From assembly GCA_015680685.1 (NCBI GenBank), contig MNCI01028339.1:210862-235813 (forward strand): a stretch of 24,952 bases of DNA. The letters are read 5' to 3'. The translations under genes and the position numbers were made by a program. This stretch comes from Gnetum montanum. Its lineage: Eukaryota; Streptophyta; Gnetopsida; Gnetales; Gnetaceae. Positions 1 to 8,984 of this stretch are shown piece by piece (positions within the stretch are counted from its first letter, which is position 1; every line of letters starts with the position of its first letter). Below the pieces are notes generated by a model. That model did no database searches, had not been told where the DNA came from, and saw only the letters and a list, made by a program, of their open reading frames with translations.

Positions 1-821
1 CATCCTAGGCTAGAAGTAGCGAAGCTCTTGCGGATTGATCACCCCAGAGATAGAATATTTTCCATGTGCCCAAAGTAGGAGTCTCCCAAGTGAACGGTTC
101 TTTATTCGAGCAACTTTGTACCTGAACGCAAGTTGTGTATGGCAATAAAGACGAGCTTTATGGATAAACCTTGTAGTACATGGATAGGTTTATTTACATG
201 TTATTTATTACCTGTTGTTAGCACAGCATGAGTACGACTTGGTTACAAGCATTGACGAATGTGTACAGCTAACCAAGGAATCGGCTACTCATCGGGATTA
301 GATTCTCTCACCCTTGTCTCCTAGAACGCGGGATGAGTACGACTTGATTACGAGCATTTACGGGTTTGTACAGCTAGTCAAGGAATCAGCTGCTCATCAC
401 ACTTAGGCTAGTTAGGTGCCTCAGTATGACCACTTCGAGCACATGCGTTACGTGTGGTGATTCCAGTAACGATTAGCATTTGGTAGCCACAGTTGCATAG
501 TTTAGGGTGTGTACGGTAAGTGGGAACGGATGCTGACACTAGTTAATTTAGACTTAGGACATTAGTTAGAGTTAGTTAGTTTCTCAACCCTTTTCTCTTA
601 GCGTAGAAGACATAAAACCAAAAAAGACCAAAAAAATCATATACCTTGGACTTACTTAACCATACACTGTGACAACAACAAGTAAGTTTGGGAAGACAAC
701 GAATGATTAACCCTAAGTGTTCCATGGGGCGTTTAGGCATTTAGTCTACGGAGTTCGACCAGATCGCACATGCTACTCTTGTTTCATATGGTTGAGTGTA
801 GGGGTACCTCACCACTCATTA
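1..821 (+). mobile_element. LTR of family A, 3' portion (probable 3' or solo LTR)
   Basis: This stretch aligns along its whole length, same strand, with 19968-20613, which is shown by its ends and PBS to be a 5' LTR. The window edge cuts the copy about 163 bp into the LTR, near the predicted transcription start, so U3 is missing and R-U5 is present. The 3' end reads CTCATTA at 815-821 against CTCATCA in the sister, a C-to-T change in the terminal CA. No PBS follows; the next bases are minus-strand gag of a different element. That fits a 3' LTR or solo LTR whose body lies left of the window. An AATAAA at 144-149 is a candidate R-region poly(A) signal. Many differences between the copies are transitions. 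The repeat relation is certain; the 3'/solo assignment is inference. Confidence 0.88.
228..398 (+). repeat. Internal 66-bp direct duplication in LTR family A
   Basis: Units at 228-293 and 333-398 share ATGAGTACGACTTG, a GTACAGCTA core, CAAGGAATC and a CTCATC end, 105 bp apart. The sister LTR near 20126-20192 shows only one unit, because an N at 20094 replaces the segment that would hold the first. Confidence 0.8.
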
Positions 822-2100
822 GTCACCTAACTAGATTGGAGGCATTGAGCACTAACTATCCATTATCTATCATCTTTTGCAAGTTATCCTCCAAGGCTAA
901 ACAAAAATCAGTATCATGACCTTGTAACTGATGATAGTGGCAAAATCAATTACATTTGAAGTACTTAGATACTGGAGGATCATCCTTACTTGCTAGAGCG
1001 GAAACCTTAGTAATTTCACATAATTAATCATGTCTCTTATGGGCATTTTGAATCATCTATTTATACTAGATATCGCCACTCTTAAGTAACCAGTCAAGGA
1101 GCTTTGATGGTTTTAAGGATAATTTGATGTACTTCAATTAATCTTTCCTCTCAAAGTTAGGCCTTGTATGGTTTAATGTAGAGGCTCCTGAAGTTGATGG
1201 TTGGTTAGTTGTGACAAGGGCTTTGGGTTAACTTGTTCCCTCTATAGTCTTGTTCTCTCTAGCCATAGTGGCCATGGATACATGATTTTGTTTCCCCTTC
1301 TCTTTCTTTTTCCGTCTATGTTGATTTTTGTATGCCACATAGGTAGTGTAATGATTGGCCTCAGCAAAATTCTCTATGTTTTTAGTTTGTGAGAAAGCCT
1401 AGCTAAGGTACCGTAGGTATAAATAGTATAGTTTAAACTTTTTGAAGTCATTGACCATCATCTTGAAATGGCTTGAAGGTGGATTTAAGCTATGAGCTCA
1501 AAAATCTTGTTAAGCAAAGCATTCCATTGTTGGATGAACTTCTAGATAGGTTCAAGCCCTTGTTTGATTTTCCTTAGTTGGTCTAGGGTTGTATTTGGTT
1601 TCAAGTTAAACATGAAATGACTCAAAAAATATGAAATCAAGTCTTCTAGTGAGGTCATAGATCCTCTAGGAAATACACAATACCAATATAAGGCTTTCTT
1701 GGAAAGGGGGAATATTTGCATGATTGTGTGAAACTAAGCCTATAGCAATAGGCACTCAAAATAGAAGGTGTTGATGTATGCATTAGGATCACCTTCATTG
1801 TTGTATTTGGTAAACTGTGATATGGGAATGCCTAAGGGAAGAGTAACTTGTAGGATAGTCAGACCGATGGGATTGTCTTGGTAAAAGTTCATCACCTTGA
1901 CTATATATTAGGTTGAAGCTTTAAGCTTGCTTAGATTTTCTGTGATGTCTTGGATTATTTGGAAGACCTAATCAAACGCTTGAGATGCTTTGGTAGGTTA
2001 GGGACTTTGTACAAAGGGTTGTGAAGTAAGTTTGAAGGCTTGTGGCCTCATGATGGGAAATGGTAAGGATGGAAAAGGTTGAGTGACCATTATTGTAAGG
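822..2100 (-). pseudogene. Ty3/gypsy gag remnant, reverse strand
   Basis: Read on the minus strand, 921-889 gives GHDTDFCLALE, the H-x4-C half of a retroviral-type zinc knuckle as found in plant Ty3/gypsy Gag. The capsid region lies to its right, at about 1300-2000. The whole stretch parallels the minus-strand gag at 16960-18000 in the same order; compare AAATAGAAGGTG followed by GGAATCACCTTCAT on the right with AAATAGAAGGTG and AGGATCACCTTCAT on the left. No long frame survives, so this is a relic. The protease and pol that should follow to the left are absent, cut off by the LTR ending at 821. The N-terminal end near 2100 is uncertain. Confidence 0.72.
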
Positions 2101-2375
2101 ATCCTAAATAATTAAAAAGATGTTTAGGCCAATATTTATGAGACAAAGAGGGGAAATGATGTATGTGATTCTTAAGTCACTTGTGATCCCACTAAGGGTT
2201 CCACCTAGATGGAAAATGAATGAGCTATGATGAACACCACAAGTGATAGCCATGTAGAGTAGGATTGTGTAGTGAAAGACATGAAGGAAAAAAGTGAGGT
2301 TGAATGAAGCAAAATTTGTGCTTGGTGGGTGGCTATGATGGGTGTTGATCGACGATTTCGGACAGTACAATAGGT
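2101..2375. other. Junction between minus-strand gag and plus-strand pol
   Basis: No domain could be read here on either strand. Minus-strand gag ends somewhere to the left and plus-strand reverse transcriptase becomes readable at about 2376, so a breakpoint between two retroelement pieces must lie within or near this stretch. Short minus-strand frames here match nothing I recognise. Confidence 0.5.
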
Positions 2376-2960
2376 AACAACATAATTGGTTTTATAGTGT
2401 CCAAGGTAGGGATACATGTCAATCCTAATAAAGTTAAGGCCATAACTAACTTAGCATCACCTAGTAACCTTAAGAAGCTATGAGGTATATAGGGTGGCTA
2501 GCAATTTATACATAGATTTATCTCAAGGATTACAAACAAGTTGCAACCCATGCAACACTTGCTTAAGAAAGGAGTTCACTATGAGTGGACTACCTAATGC
2601 CAAGAAGCCTTCAATAACATCAAATAAGATTTGGCTCAACTATCTATCATATACCCACCTTATAAAGATAAACCATTTTACATCTACCTTGCAATCTCTG
2701 ACACATCAATAGCCTCTCTACTCTATCAAAAATGAGAGGATGGAGCAGAGCTACCTGTTTACTATCTAAGCCATGTGTTGATAGCCTATGAAACTCGATA
2801 CACATAGGTAAAATAGTATTATCTAGCCTTGGTCTTCTCCTTAAAAAGTGGAGAAACTACCTTTTAAGGAGTCAAGTCAGAATTATATGTAAAGATAACA
2901 TACTAAGAGCCATAATGACCAATATCTACAAGAGTAGTTGTATGGTCAATGGAAGGCCAT
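2376..2960 (+). pseudogene. pol: Reverse transcriptase C-terminus and RNase H (degraded pol)
   Basis: The frame opens with GFIVSKVGIHVNPNKVKAI, the segment that follows the RT palm in Ty3/gypsy elements, and continues with an LxxPSNLKKL-type helix. RNase H follows: KPFYIYLAISDTSIASLL, then LPVYYLSHVLIAYETRY, then YYLALVFSLKKWRNYL and an IICKDN end. In Tat elements this first RNase H is often degenerate, and here the position of the usual first Asp is Ala. Several stops and frame changes interrupt the reading, so no protein can be made. The catalytic RT palm, with its YxDD box, is not present upstream; 2101-2375 shows nothing like it. The stretch at about 2880-2960 resembles the connection helix. 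Confidence 0.82.
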
Positions 2961-3104
2961 AACAACTAAGTTCTATCTACATTACATCTCACAAGCCTAA
3001 ACAAAGAGTCAAGGTATACCTATAAAACTAATGACTTTTGCAATTGAGGAAAATGTAACCATTGACCTTGAGTTCCCTGATGAGCATGCTAACATTTTCA
3101 ATGA

Positions 3105-3612
3105 AGTACCTAAGGGATATGAGGTAATCATACACTTCGATAGTGCTTTAGCTACTTAAAGAGCTAGTATCACCATTGATAAGACACTACCCTCTGGTGA
3201 GATCCAACCTTTTACCTATCACTTCAAGTTTCAATTCTCTAATAATGTAGCAAAGTATGAAGGATTAATTAGAGGAATGATGATAGCTTGTGACTATGGG
3301 ATTAAATTCTTAATGAAAAAGATTGATTTGCAACTAGTGGTCAACCAAGTAACTAAGGTTTATGCATGCAAAGCTAGGCATTTACAACCATATTTCAACC
3401 TTGCTAAAACACTCATATTAGACTTTATCAATGTGGACATTCAACACATTCCTCAAGGTGAAAACACACTAGCTAATGCTATCGCAACCCTAGCCCTACA
3501 TATGAGGCTTGACATGTTTAGCAAGATGCCTTTCCTAACAAAGAACTATGCTCTTCCCATCAAGTATATAACTAAAGATACCTCTATAGCCACTATTAAC
3601 AATGCCCCTTAA
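3105..3612 (+). pseudogene. pol: Second, archaeal-type RNase H (aRNH) of a Tat element
   Basis: One frame runs from about 3105 to the stop at 3610-3612, broken only by TAA at 3157-3159, one C-to-T step from CAA. It starts with an HFDSAL strand (first catalytic Asp at 3139-3141), has SNNVAKYEGLIRG with the Glu at 3259-3261, then IDLQLVVNQV carrying the next acidic residue. VYACKARHLQPY, HIPQGENTLANAIATLA and a short tail follow. This second RNase H between RNase H and integrase is the defining extra domain of the Tat lineage in plants. It is the best-preserved coding block of this element: 111 codons are open from the ATG at 3277, but that ATG is internal and not the true start. Confidence 0.85.
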
Positions 3613-3979
3613 TAAGAGTGATATGATGATATCAAGTTTCATTTACTACATGATGAACCTTCATAAAACCTAACTTTCCATAAAAAGGACTCAATACACA
3701 AATGATCAAAAAAATACATCATTGTGGCCAATAACACATTATGTCAAAAATCCTACGATGGTATTCTACTAATATGCATGGGTAGAATAGAATTATGTAT
3801 GATACTTGAACAAGTACACAAGGTTATATGTGAAGGTCATTTAAGACCTAGAGGTATGACCTCAAAGATTAGACATTAGGATACTATTGGCCATATATGA
3901 AAAGTAACTCCCTACAAAAGGTTAAGACTTGCAATATCTAGAAATGGTATAGTAACTTAATATACATAGTGCTAACTAA

Positions 3980-4858
3980 ACTACAATTTACTTAAATCAC
4001 GTGGTCATTTCAATAGTGGGGACTAGACATACTTATACCCATAATGCCAAAATCCTCTATGGGGCATAGTGTCATCATCATCGCAATTGAATATTTCACC
4101 AAATGGGTTGAATTGGCCCCTCTAAGAAAAAAAACTTCACAACAAGTTTGTAAATTTGTCTTAGATTATATTGTTTTCCATTTCAGTCTGCCTTCAACCA
4201 TCATGATAGACAACAAACCTCAATTCAGTTTCCAAGAAATGCAATCCTTTTGTCAATAGTTGAGCATTAAACATTACTTTTCATTACCCTATTACTACAA
4301 GCTAATGACCAAGCCAAACTTAGCAATAAGGTCACTATAAACCTTCTAAAGAGGATGCTAAGTAATGATAAATGCAAATGGCATGAAAAAATATTATATG
4401 CACTTTGGGCCTATAGGACTACCGTTAGGATTGCAACCAAAGCTACACCATATAGCCTAATTTCTGGACCTAAAGTTATTTTTCCTCTTGAATTATAGGT
4501 TTCATCCTTAAGGGTAGCCCTATCTAACTTCATCAATGATGAATAGAATAATGAGATGCATATCATTGATCTTGACTTCATGGAAGAACAATGGATACAT
4601 ACACTTGTCAACATCAAAAGATATCAAGAAAGGTAGAAATAATAGTACCGACATAATCCTAATAGGAGGAAGGTCAATGAAGGAGACCTTGCTGTCAAGG
4701 CCATTCATAAAAATGCAAACAAGTTCTTAGCCAACTGGAAAGGAGCTTTCTTAATCACTAAATCCTATGGCAATGGAGCATTCAAATTGGTGAACTTAGA
4801 TGGAAATGAATTGGTCAACTCGATCAATCATTCCTATCTCAAATCATATTACATCTAA
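3980..4858 (+). pseudogene. pol: Integrase, DDE core and C-terminal domain (degraded pol)
   Basis: The core begins WGLDILIPIMPKSSMGH, with the first catalytic Asp at 4026-4028, and continues IIIAIEYFTKWVEL. The second Asp is in MIDNKPQF at 4209-4211, 61 codons on. A frameshift lies between about 4260 and 4298. In the following frame, QANDQAKLSNK carries Lys (AAA, 4316-4318) where the catalytic Glu belongs. That frame then stays continuous to the terminal TAA at 4856-4858, with several TAG/TAA codons that could derive from CAG/CAA. It includes WAYRTTVRIATKATPYSL and a C-terminal NWKGAFLITK...GAFKLVNLDGN...SYLKSYYI, the usual C-terminal beta-barrel. The HHCC finger at about 3620-3980 is poorly readable. 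Non-functional. Confidence 0.85.
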
Positions 4859-5575
4859 CACTGACCTATTTGCTTGTAGACTTTATTTGTCATGGTTTAT
4901 AGGTTTGAACATATTAACAACTATGATGGTCTTCAACAAGTAAGCCTGTGTGACCTCTTATCTTTTTTTTGCATCTCAAAGACCACAAATGTTGTATAAA
5001 TCTATTAAACAAAATAGAATCCTCTCCTATATTTGCTGACCATGAACAATTATGACCTATATCTACTTGTTAACTCATGTAGACCTATGCAAATTCTTGT
5101 AATCACGTGTACTCTTTGTATTATTTTATTGCTTCCTTGGAGTTTTCTTTGCAAGATGAATTATGAAGTTTCTGCGAAGATGTAACTCATTGTAGCAATG
5201 ATTTACCACATAACCTCAATGCACAAGATGCAGCTAACTTATTTGATCTTATCAATAGTGCTTACCTCACATTACTTCCATCACCCCTCATACATAGCCA
5301 CTACCCATACTCAAGTTATAGTCTTTCATACCTTGTTAACATCTAAAACCTATGTTTGACACTCATGCACTATGGTCTTCTGACATCTTCTCCAACATGC
5401 TTCATGCTCAAGTTCACTAAATGTAGTAAGAAATAAAAATCTATTCTATTAAATGTAACACATCTCATTCGGTGAGGAGTCAAAAACCAAATTTACTAAA
5501 TGTAACACATCTCATTTACTGAGAAAGCAAAGTTTTAACTTAGCAACACATGCCAAAGAAGGTTTTACTTCCCTC
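4859..5575 (+). other. 3' untranslated region between integrase and polypurine tract
   Basis: No coding frame is recognisable. The stretch is AT-rich and its length suits the pol-to-LTR spacer of a plant Ty3/gypsy element. It includes a local duplication of the AAATGTAACACATCTCATT type near 5450-5520. Confidence 0.5.
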
Positions 5576-5598
5576 AGAAAAAAGGAGAGAGGAGAAAA
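5576..5598 (+). promoter_or_regulatory. Polypurine tract (plus-strand primer site)
   Basis: A 23-nt run of only A and G ends at 5598 and is followed directly by TGTCAAAG, a plausible LTR start. A polypurine tract just upstream of the 3' LTR primes plus-strand DNA synthesis in LTR retrotransposons. It sits about 720 bp after the integrase stop on the same strand. A second purine run at 5661-5680 (AAAAGAAAGAGAG...) is the alternative, but no TG follows it. Confidence 0.6.
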
Positions 5599-5975
5599 TG
5601 TCAAAGAATAAAAGAGGTCATTGTAAACTTTAGATAAGAAAATTAATATATATCTCTCTCAAAAGAAAGAGAGAGAGAGTCAAATGGCCAAAGAATCCTT
5701 GTCACAAACTTTTGGGTGCTCCTCATGTTAGCAACTAACTAGCACTTCATAGCATTAAGACTTCTTCAGTTAGCAAGCATGTTACTACCTTTCAAAAAGT
5801 CATGATGTTAACATTTGAAATTCCTTGTTAACCTCCATCCCTAATGACCATTATAGCTTTTATCTCATCCTAATCTCTATTGTGACCTTATCTCATTATC
5901 ATGAGCACTTCTTAGCATGGTTTAACAACTATGGAATCCTGTGTGGAGGGGAAATGTTGATGATGCATCTGCTGT

Positions 5976-6050
5976 GGTGTTTCACATTCTTTGTTGATGT
6001 CTTTCAAGTCAATCCCTAAGACATCAACAAAGAGGGGCTAGTGAAACACC
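5976..6050. repeat. Long two-part inverted repeat (hairpin)
   Basis: GGTGTTTCAC (5976-5985) pairs perfectly with GTGAAACACC (6041-6050). Inside it TTTGTTGATGTCTT (5990-6003) pairs perfectly with AAGACATCAACAAA (6018-6031) around a 14-nt loop. The unpaired parts are 4 nt on the left and 9 nt on the right. That gives 24 paired bases in a 75-nt hairpin, in a sequence where most other coding and repeat structure has decayed. Confidence 0.85.
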
Positions 6051-6420
6051 TCAAGGAAAAATTTTTGTTGTAATGGAAAGGCCCATAGCCCAAATTTTCA
6101 TTATATTTTAGTAAAAATAAAGGTAGATACAATGGTTTTATTCTCCCAAAGACCCTATATTATAGCCTTGTACCAATAGTTCCAAGAGATTTCTCAATGT
6201 ATAAATGAGATTTATAGTCCACAAGCTACAAATCCCATGCAACTCAACTTCTGAAGGTCAAAAATATCTCATAGGCCATAAGTGTAATGTGCTTTAGCTT
6301 GTGGAAGAATAAAGAATGTTTCACAAGTTGGAAATCTATGTATGCTAAATTGTAGAACCTAAAAAGGCTCCATAGGCTATGATATTTGGCATTTATCCTC
6401 ATATTATGGGCACCTCAGCC

Positions 6421-6773
6421 CCACATGATGACCAACATGTGAGGTTAGCATGTCAAACTTGGGCAACTCCACATGATGGATGATGCAGTCCCAAATGATG
6501 AGCAACATTTGAGCTCAACATATGAGACTTGGACAATCCCACACAATGGACAATGTGTGAGCCTAGCGTGTAAGACTTGGGCAGTCCCACATGATGGGCA
6601 GAAATGATCCCAACATGTGATAATTGGGCAACCCCACATGATGGATGATGCAATCCAACACAATGCAAAACATGTGAGGTTAGTGTATGGGACCTGGTAG
6701 CTTCACACAATTGGTAGTGCAATTCCACATGATGGGTAGTGTGTGAGCCCAGTATATGAGACCTAGGCTTTCA
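6421..6773 (+). repeat. Tandem array of about 48-bp and 21-bp CCACATGATG units
   Basis: Units start with CCACATGATG or a close variant. Long units of about 48 bp also hold an AACATGTGAG-like block and a GACTTGGGCA-like block. Short units of about 21 bp (for example CCACATGATGGATGATGCA at 6470 and 6636) lack them. The order is long, short, long, long, long, short, long, short, long. CACATG and CATGTG within long units make small hairpins. Cysteine-rich minus-strand frames here are by-products of the repeat. Confidence 0.8.
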
Positions 6774-6853
6774 ACCCACATGTTATGCTTTGGTTATGAT
6801 TCCATCTGTAATTCTTGAAATTGTAATAGATGTAAGGGTTACAAATTTGAAAC

Positions 6854-6860
6854 TATAAAT
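6854..6860 (+). promoter_or_regulatory. Possible LTR TATA box
   Basis: TATAAAT stands inside the candidate LTR, about 100 bp before its proposed right end. It is supported only by motif and position. Confidence 0.3.
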
Positions 6861-6956
6861 GCAAGATCCAATATCACATTTAGGACTTTTAAAGGGCAAT
6901 TCTCACAGTGATTACTTAGCAAATCTTTGAAAGTAGATTTTAGCAACATCTTGACA

Positions 6957-7478
6957 ACACCATATAGCACTAACTGGTAGAGTTATAAATCAAGTTTGGA
7001 GAATAGGTACATGGTTTAGTGTAGGACACACTCTACCAACCACACTAGATTATAATAGATACATTGATTTTCTCATGCTTTCAGGCCTTGATCTATACTC
7101 TCAAACCCCCTTATTTTTATTTTTGTTTAACATTTATTATTTAATATAAAATTAATCACTATTTTTGTTTGTTTTTATTATTCTCTCATTTTAATTTATC
7201 ACTATTTCTGTTTGTTTTTATTATTCTCTCATTTTATTTATCTTTAGATTCAACATTGTGATTTTTTTACATGATTTATTACATTTTTATTTGCACTTAA
7301 ACAAAATTGGTAAAATACTTTTAAAGTCCTTGGGTAATTAACAAGACCATCCATGGTACTCCAAATCCTTTTCAATGTCTTGGATCCATGAGCTAAACTA
7401 TCTTGTATGAAATCTTTCAGTCTTCCAACGCCAAAATTTTCCATTGTTACAACAATAAGATAATAATATGAAAACTAA
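6957..7478. other. AT-rich spacer, no recognised gene
   Basis: No domain or RNA gene was seen. It contains the 43-bp duplication at 7155-7239 and a T-rich stretch. A 64-codon minus-strand frame at 7250-7444 could not be matched to any family. Confidence 0.45.
7155..7239 (+). repeat. Tandem duplication, 43 and 42 bp
   Basis: Units at 7155-7197 and 7198-7239 both begin ATCACTATTT and end TCTCTCATTTTA(A)TTT. They differ by one T/C change and one A insertion, so the duplication is younger than most of its surroundings. Confidence 0.85.
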
Positions 7479-7838
7479 GTGGATAAGATGAGAACATGGA
7501 TGAAAAAAAATCACAAGCCAACTGAAGATGTTCTGAAGATAACCAAGAAACCCAAGGATCATAGAAATGCTTTATATCTCAAAGTGCTTCTGGAGGATAG
7601 ACATCTAGCAGAAATAGTAGACATCTATAAGAAGATGTCTCATAGTAGACATCTACACTCCCAAGTAGACATCTCTCCTACATTGGGAGCTATCTTTGGT
7701 AGACATCTAAACTTCAAAGTAGATGTCTATACTAGTTGTTTGATAGCCATTGCACAAATTTCGATGTTTTTTGGAAACTGTGAGGCCATAAGACAATGTA
7801 CAAATCTTGGAAATTATGCAAGAATTGTTCATCAATAG
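7479..7838 (+). CDS. Unrecognised 119-codon ORF, doubtful
   Basis: An ATG-initiated frame with a TAG stop runs through this stretch. I recognise no domain, signal peptide or membrane segment. The N-terminal third is basic (MKKNHKP, ITKKPKDHR). The middle has alternating RHL and VDI tripeptides that arise because the DNA repeats a TAGACATCT motif, read in two phases. No retroelement coding frame is contiguous with it, and no start context or splice evidence favours expression. It may be a chance opening in repeat DNA or a fragment of an unknown element. Confidence 0.18.
   Translation: MDKMRTWMKKNHKPTEDVLKITKKPKDHRNALYLKVLLEDRHLAEIVDIYKKMSHSRHLHSQVDISPTLGAIFGRHLNFKVDVYTSCLIAIAQISMFFGNCEAIRQCTNLGNYARIVHQ
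7598..7729. repeat. Cluster of TAGACATCTA palindrome-like motifs
   Basis: TAGACATCTA or a one-base variant occurs at 7598, 7618, 7646, 7666 and 7700. Its inverted form (AGATGTCT core) is at 7633-7640 and 7720-7729. That is seven copies in 132 bp, irregularly spaced, in both orientations. An eighth core lies at 8012-8019. Confidence 0.75.
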
Positions 7839-8020
7839 AGTCATCATTGGTTATTATAAGTAATTCTATTTTTCTCTTGATTGTATCATCATTTGTGTGT
7901 GTTGATTATATTGAGCTTCAAGTACAAGGATTTATAAATTTAGTTACACTCTTTTCTTATTTCTTTCTTTCTTTCATGTAGCCCTATGGGGTTGATGCGC
8001 TTCTTACAAGAAGACATCTT

Positions 8021-8233
8021 TGTTGAGCTTATTAGGATCCTACAGGATTGAGTGGTTTTACAATGTCAAAACACTTTGGTGTGGATCTCGATTTTGTAAA
8101 GGTTGTGGTATCCTCTACATCACATTTTGTTTAAGCTTGTTGGCACCTTGCACTATTGAGTGGTTTTTTTGCTTACAAAACACTTCAGAGCAAAGCTCAA
8201 AGCTTGTATAGGGTATGGTATCCTTAAGATCAC
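8021..8233 (+). repeat. Diverged tandem duplication of about 105 bp
   Basis: Units at 8021-8123 and 8129-8233 share, in order, a TTGAGCTT/TTAAGCTT start, ATTGAGTGGTTTT, AAAACACTT, GT(A)TGGTATCCT and a final ATCAC. They differ by many substitutions and small indels, so the event is old. Confidence 0.72.
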
Positions 8234-8984
8234 TTTTTAAAAAAACAAAGTCTAGATATGTGCACAAATTCTACCCTCCAAGTGTGGATGTATCCAAGTT
8301 AGGGAACCATGTAAAATTGGTGTTTGTTTTTAAAGGATTCAACATTTAAATTTGGGAACTTATTCAATCCTCCTTCTAAGTTTTTGATCCACACTTAAGA
8401 TCTTCTATTAAATCATATTCTCCATCATTATAAAAGCCTAATTTCCTAAACCACTTACTAGGCAACTAGTTTTGAGGATTTTGGTCTATCTATGTTTCCT
8501 TTTATTTTCTCTTTTCTTTCTCATTGAATTAGAAAGCCTTTCTCTTGGTAGAAGAATTAGAAATGGCATTGGAAGGGCTAGATGTAGTGAGATTTTCTTT
8601 TCACCTTAAGTTATATCTAGATCCATCATTATTGTTGCATTCCTTATCCAAAAATGGATCTTCTTCTGGACTTGACAAAAAAGAAAGTGTTAGTTATTTT
8701 ATTTTTAGGTGATTTGCTAGTGTAATAAATATATCAAATTCAATGTCGAGAAAATTAGAAATAGTTGTGTGGCTTTCATCTTCAAAATCTACTAATGTGG
8801 TATCCTAATGCTATTTTTTTCTGTCTCTTTCCTTCTTTTATCTTGACATTATCCAACGCTTTTTCTAATTTGACTACCTTTTTAACAATTGTTTCATTAG
8901 CTTTCACTTCTTAGAATCTTCTTCTTCCTAATTTTATGTTTTCTAACCATAAGAGACAATGATCTAAAGTAAGTTATATTTTTT
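8234..8984. other. No recognised gene; probably minus-strand element 3' of gag
   Basis: AT-rich sequence without a readable domain. By position the right part should be downstream of the minus-strand gag at 8985-9535. A TCAATCCTCCTTCTAAGT stretch near 8365 faintly resembles the 3' end of a Ty1/copia LTR, but no PBS follows. Confidence 0.35.

Larger units (their letters stand above)
2376..6956 (+). mobile_element. 5'-truncated Tat-lineage Ty3/gypsy retrotransposon
   Basis: In plus-strand order this holds the RT C-terminus, RNase H, a second RNase H, integrase with C-terminal domain, about 720 bp of 3' untranslated sequence, a polypurine tract and a candidate 3' LTR. This is the canonical order of the 3' half of a Ty3/gypsy element, and the second RNase H marks the Tat lineage. 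The 5' LTR, gag, protease and most of RT are missing. The left boundary rests on where RT becomes readable; the right boundary rests only on a candidate LTR end. Confidence 0.72.
5599..6956 (+). mobile_element. Candidate 3' LTR of the truncated Tat element
   Basis: It starts TGTCAA directly after the polypurine tract, and a matching inverted end TTGACA is found at 6951-6956, giving about 1.36 kb. A TATAAAT at 6854-6860 could be the core promoter. That would leave only a short R-U5, which is a weakness. No second copy of this LTR is in the window, so the right end cannot be confirmed by comparison, and no target-site duplication can be tested. The LTR holds a strong hairpin (5976-6050) and a tandem array (6421-6773). 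Confidence 0.45.

Noticed and set aside
6445-6728. Two overlapping cysteine-rich reverse-strand ORFs
   Set aside because: They exist only because a short DNA repeat is open in several phases; both phases give the same periodic peptide pattern and no family is matched.
7250-7444. Reverse-strand 64-codon ORF starting MENFGVGRLKDF
   Set aside because: The local sequence looks a little more coding-like than its surroundings, but no domain, neighbour or repeat supports it. Kept as unproven.
8360-8400. Ty1/copia LTR 3' end
   Set aside because: TTCAATCCTCCTTCTAAGT is only loosely like such ends, and no methionine-tRNA PBS of the TGGTATCAGAGC type follows.
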